Assembly (NCBI GenBank): GCA_003566215.1
Contig: PXEJ01000412.1
Span: forward strand, 1 to 5,613
DNA length: 5,613 bases
Direction of reading: 5' to 3'
DNA from: Cyanobacteria bacterium T3Sed10_376R1m
Lineage (GTDB): Bacteria; Cyanobacteriota; Cyanobacteriia; Cyanobacteriales; Cyanobacteriaceae
Part shown: one piece after another, positions 4,920 to 5,613 of the stretch
Layout of the letters: every line of letters begins with the position of its first letter
Numbering within the stretch: position 1 is the first letter of the stretch
Translations under genes and position numbers: made by a program
Notes under the pieces: generated by a model
What the model was told of the DNA's origin: nothing
What the model saw: only the letters and a program-made list of their open reading frames with translations
Database searches by the model: none

Positions 4920-4925
4920 ATTATA
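4920..4925 (-). promoter_or_regulatory. Candidate -10 box for the COG0523 GTPase gene
   Basis: The minus strand reads TATAAT from 4925 to 4920, a perfect -10 match. It predicts a transcript start near 4913 and a leader of about 27 bases before the ATG at 4886. The -35 position holds only A-rich sequence, so the promoter may need an activator or may be weak. It would give the GTPase gene its own promoter, separate from the sensor kinase gene upstream. Confidence 0.4.
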
Positions 4926-5027
4926 AAGCCTCACTCAAAATATTGTTTTTAATTCTAATAAAAATAATAAATATCCTCGAAAAATAACATTAACAATTAG
5001 TAAATTTAAACAAAAACGAATTAATTA

Positions 5028-5613
5028 TTAGTAATTCATTCCCGTTAAACTTGCCAACTTTTTTTCCACCAAATCAAATTCAAAAGGCTTACTAATAAAA
5101 TCATTCATCCCAATATCTAAACAAAGTTTTCTATCCGCAGTAGTGGCATTTGCCGTCATTGCAATAATATGAGGTTGCATCGATAAAGGTAAATTGTCAC
5201 GAATCCATTTTGTAGCAGTTAAACCATCCATTTCAGGCATTTGCATATCCATCAAAATGACATCATAAGGACATATTTTAACAGCCTCTAAAACCTCTAA
5301 ACCATTAACCGCTAAATTAGCCTGATAACCCAATTTTTTTAATAGCAATAATATTACTTTTTGATTAACTCGATTATCTTCAGCCACTAAAATTTTTAAA
5401 GAAAAGACTTTTTTCTCCTTCACACTGTCAAAAACAACTTTAGAGGATAACATATTATTACTATCATGATCAACACAAGAATTTAGCCCAGAAAAAGAGT
5501 CAAAACTCTTATCATCATTCACACTATGAAATCGCCCCTTTGCCTTAATCGTAAAATAAAAAGTCGAACCTAAGCCGACAACACTTTTTAGCCAAATTTC
5601 CCCTCCCATTAAC
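5028..5613 (-). CDS. Hybrid sensor histidine kinase, C-terminal part with receiver domain (5' partial)
   Basis: The frame is open to the right edge: the codons before ATG 5609 continue as L-M-G-G, so that ATG is internal and not a start. Residue numbers here count from that Met. Residues 1-24 are the end of an HATPase_c domain, with MGGEIW and the G2-box motif GLGSTFYF (12-19). A polar linker of about 45 residues follows. A receiver domain then spans about 72-190, with the acidic pair E77-D78, the phosphoacceptor D121 in DVILMDMQMPEMDG, T152 and K174 (SKPF). The protein ends soon after the receiver, with no visible HPt domain, so phosphate would probably pass to a separate phosphotransfer protein or response regulator. 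The sensor and the His-box are off the window, so the signal is unknown. Stop is TAA at 5030-5028. Confidence 0.93.
   Translation of the reverse strand, partial: LMGGEIWLKSVVGLGSTFYFTIKAKGRFHSVNDDKSFDSFSGLNSCVDHDSNNMLSSKVVFDSVKEKKVFSLKILVAEDNRVNQKVILLLLKKLGYQANLAVNGLEVLEAVKICPYDVILMDMQMPEMDGLTATKWIRDNLPLSMQPHIIAMTANATTADRKLCLDIGMNDFISKPFEFDLVEKKLASLTGMNY

Noticed and set aside
4887..5027. Zur-type operator upstream of the COG0523 gene
   Set aside because: I looked for a TGATAAT-type palindrome expected of cyanobacterial Zur sites and saw only unstructured A/T-rich sequence.
5607..5609. ATG as the start of the receiver-containing protein
   Set aside because: The frame continues to the window edge, and the residues after this Met are the middle of an HATPase domain, so it is internal.

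Overview
The window looks like chromosomal DNA from an AT-rich cyanobacterium. It holds three complete copies of the HIP1 palindrome GCGATCGC (868-875, 4017-4024, 4306-4313) and two 7-base cores (362-368, 4873-4879). It also has heptanucleotide short tandem repeats of the kind common in cyanobacteria, and several proteins of cyanobacterial type. A lineage near Cyanobacterium or Geminocystis would fit the base composition, but that is a guess.

Layout, left to right. (1) Positions 1-315, minus strand: the N-terminus of a membrane-anchored protein of a cyanobacterial hypothetical family, cut by the window edge. (2) 316-572: an intergenic region with a perfect 12-bp palindrome beside a TATAAT box and a doubtful 27-codon ORF on the plus strand. 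(3) 573-1238, minus: a six-helix membrane protein of unknown function. (4) 1239-1869: 631 bases without a gene but with four repeat-like elements. These are a heptad array split by a palindrome, an imperfect inverted repeat, a G/C-rich hairpin and a second heptad array. (5) 1870-2742, minus: a tandem-domain 6-pyruvoyl-tetrahydropterin synthase/QueD-family protein. Its second domain keeps the catalytic Cys and His, and its first has lost both. (6) 2743-2986: a divergent intergenic region with a G8 tract, a hairpin followed by Ts, and a near-consensus promoter that overlaps the next start codon. (7) 2987-3832, plus: a membrane-anchored zinc peptidase of the MtfA (M90) family. (8) 3915-4886, minus: a COG0523/CobW-type metallochaperone GTPase. 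(9) 5028-5613, minus: the C-terminal end of a hybrid sensor kinase with a receiver domain, cut by the right edge.

No operon is evident: the genes are separated by 80-630 bases, and the strand changes at the peptidase gene. The one functional thread is metal. Three adjacent genes encode a zinc-dependent pterin enzyme, a zinc protease and a GTPase from a family that includes zinc chaperones. I see no Zur-like operator that would tie them together, so the link is only a hypothesis. I found no CRISPR array, tRNA, rRNA or intact insertion sequence, and nothing that clearly amounts to a new multi-gene system. The most distinctive signals are the degenerate/active PTPS tandem, the promoter over the peptidase start codon, and the repeat-dense 631-base gap.
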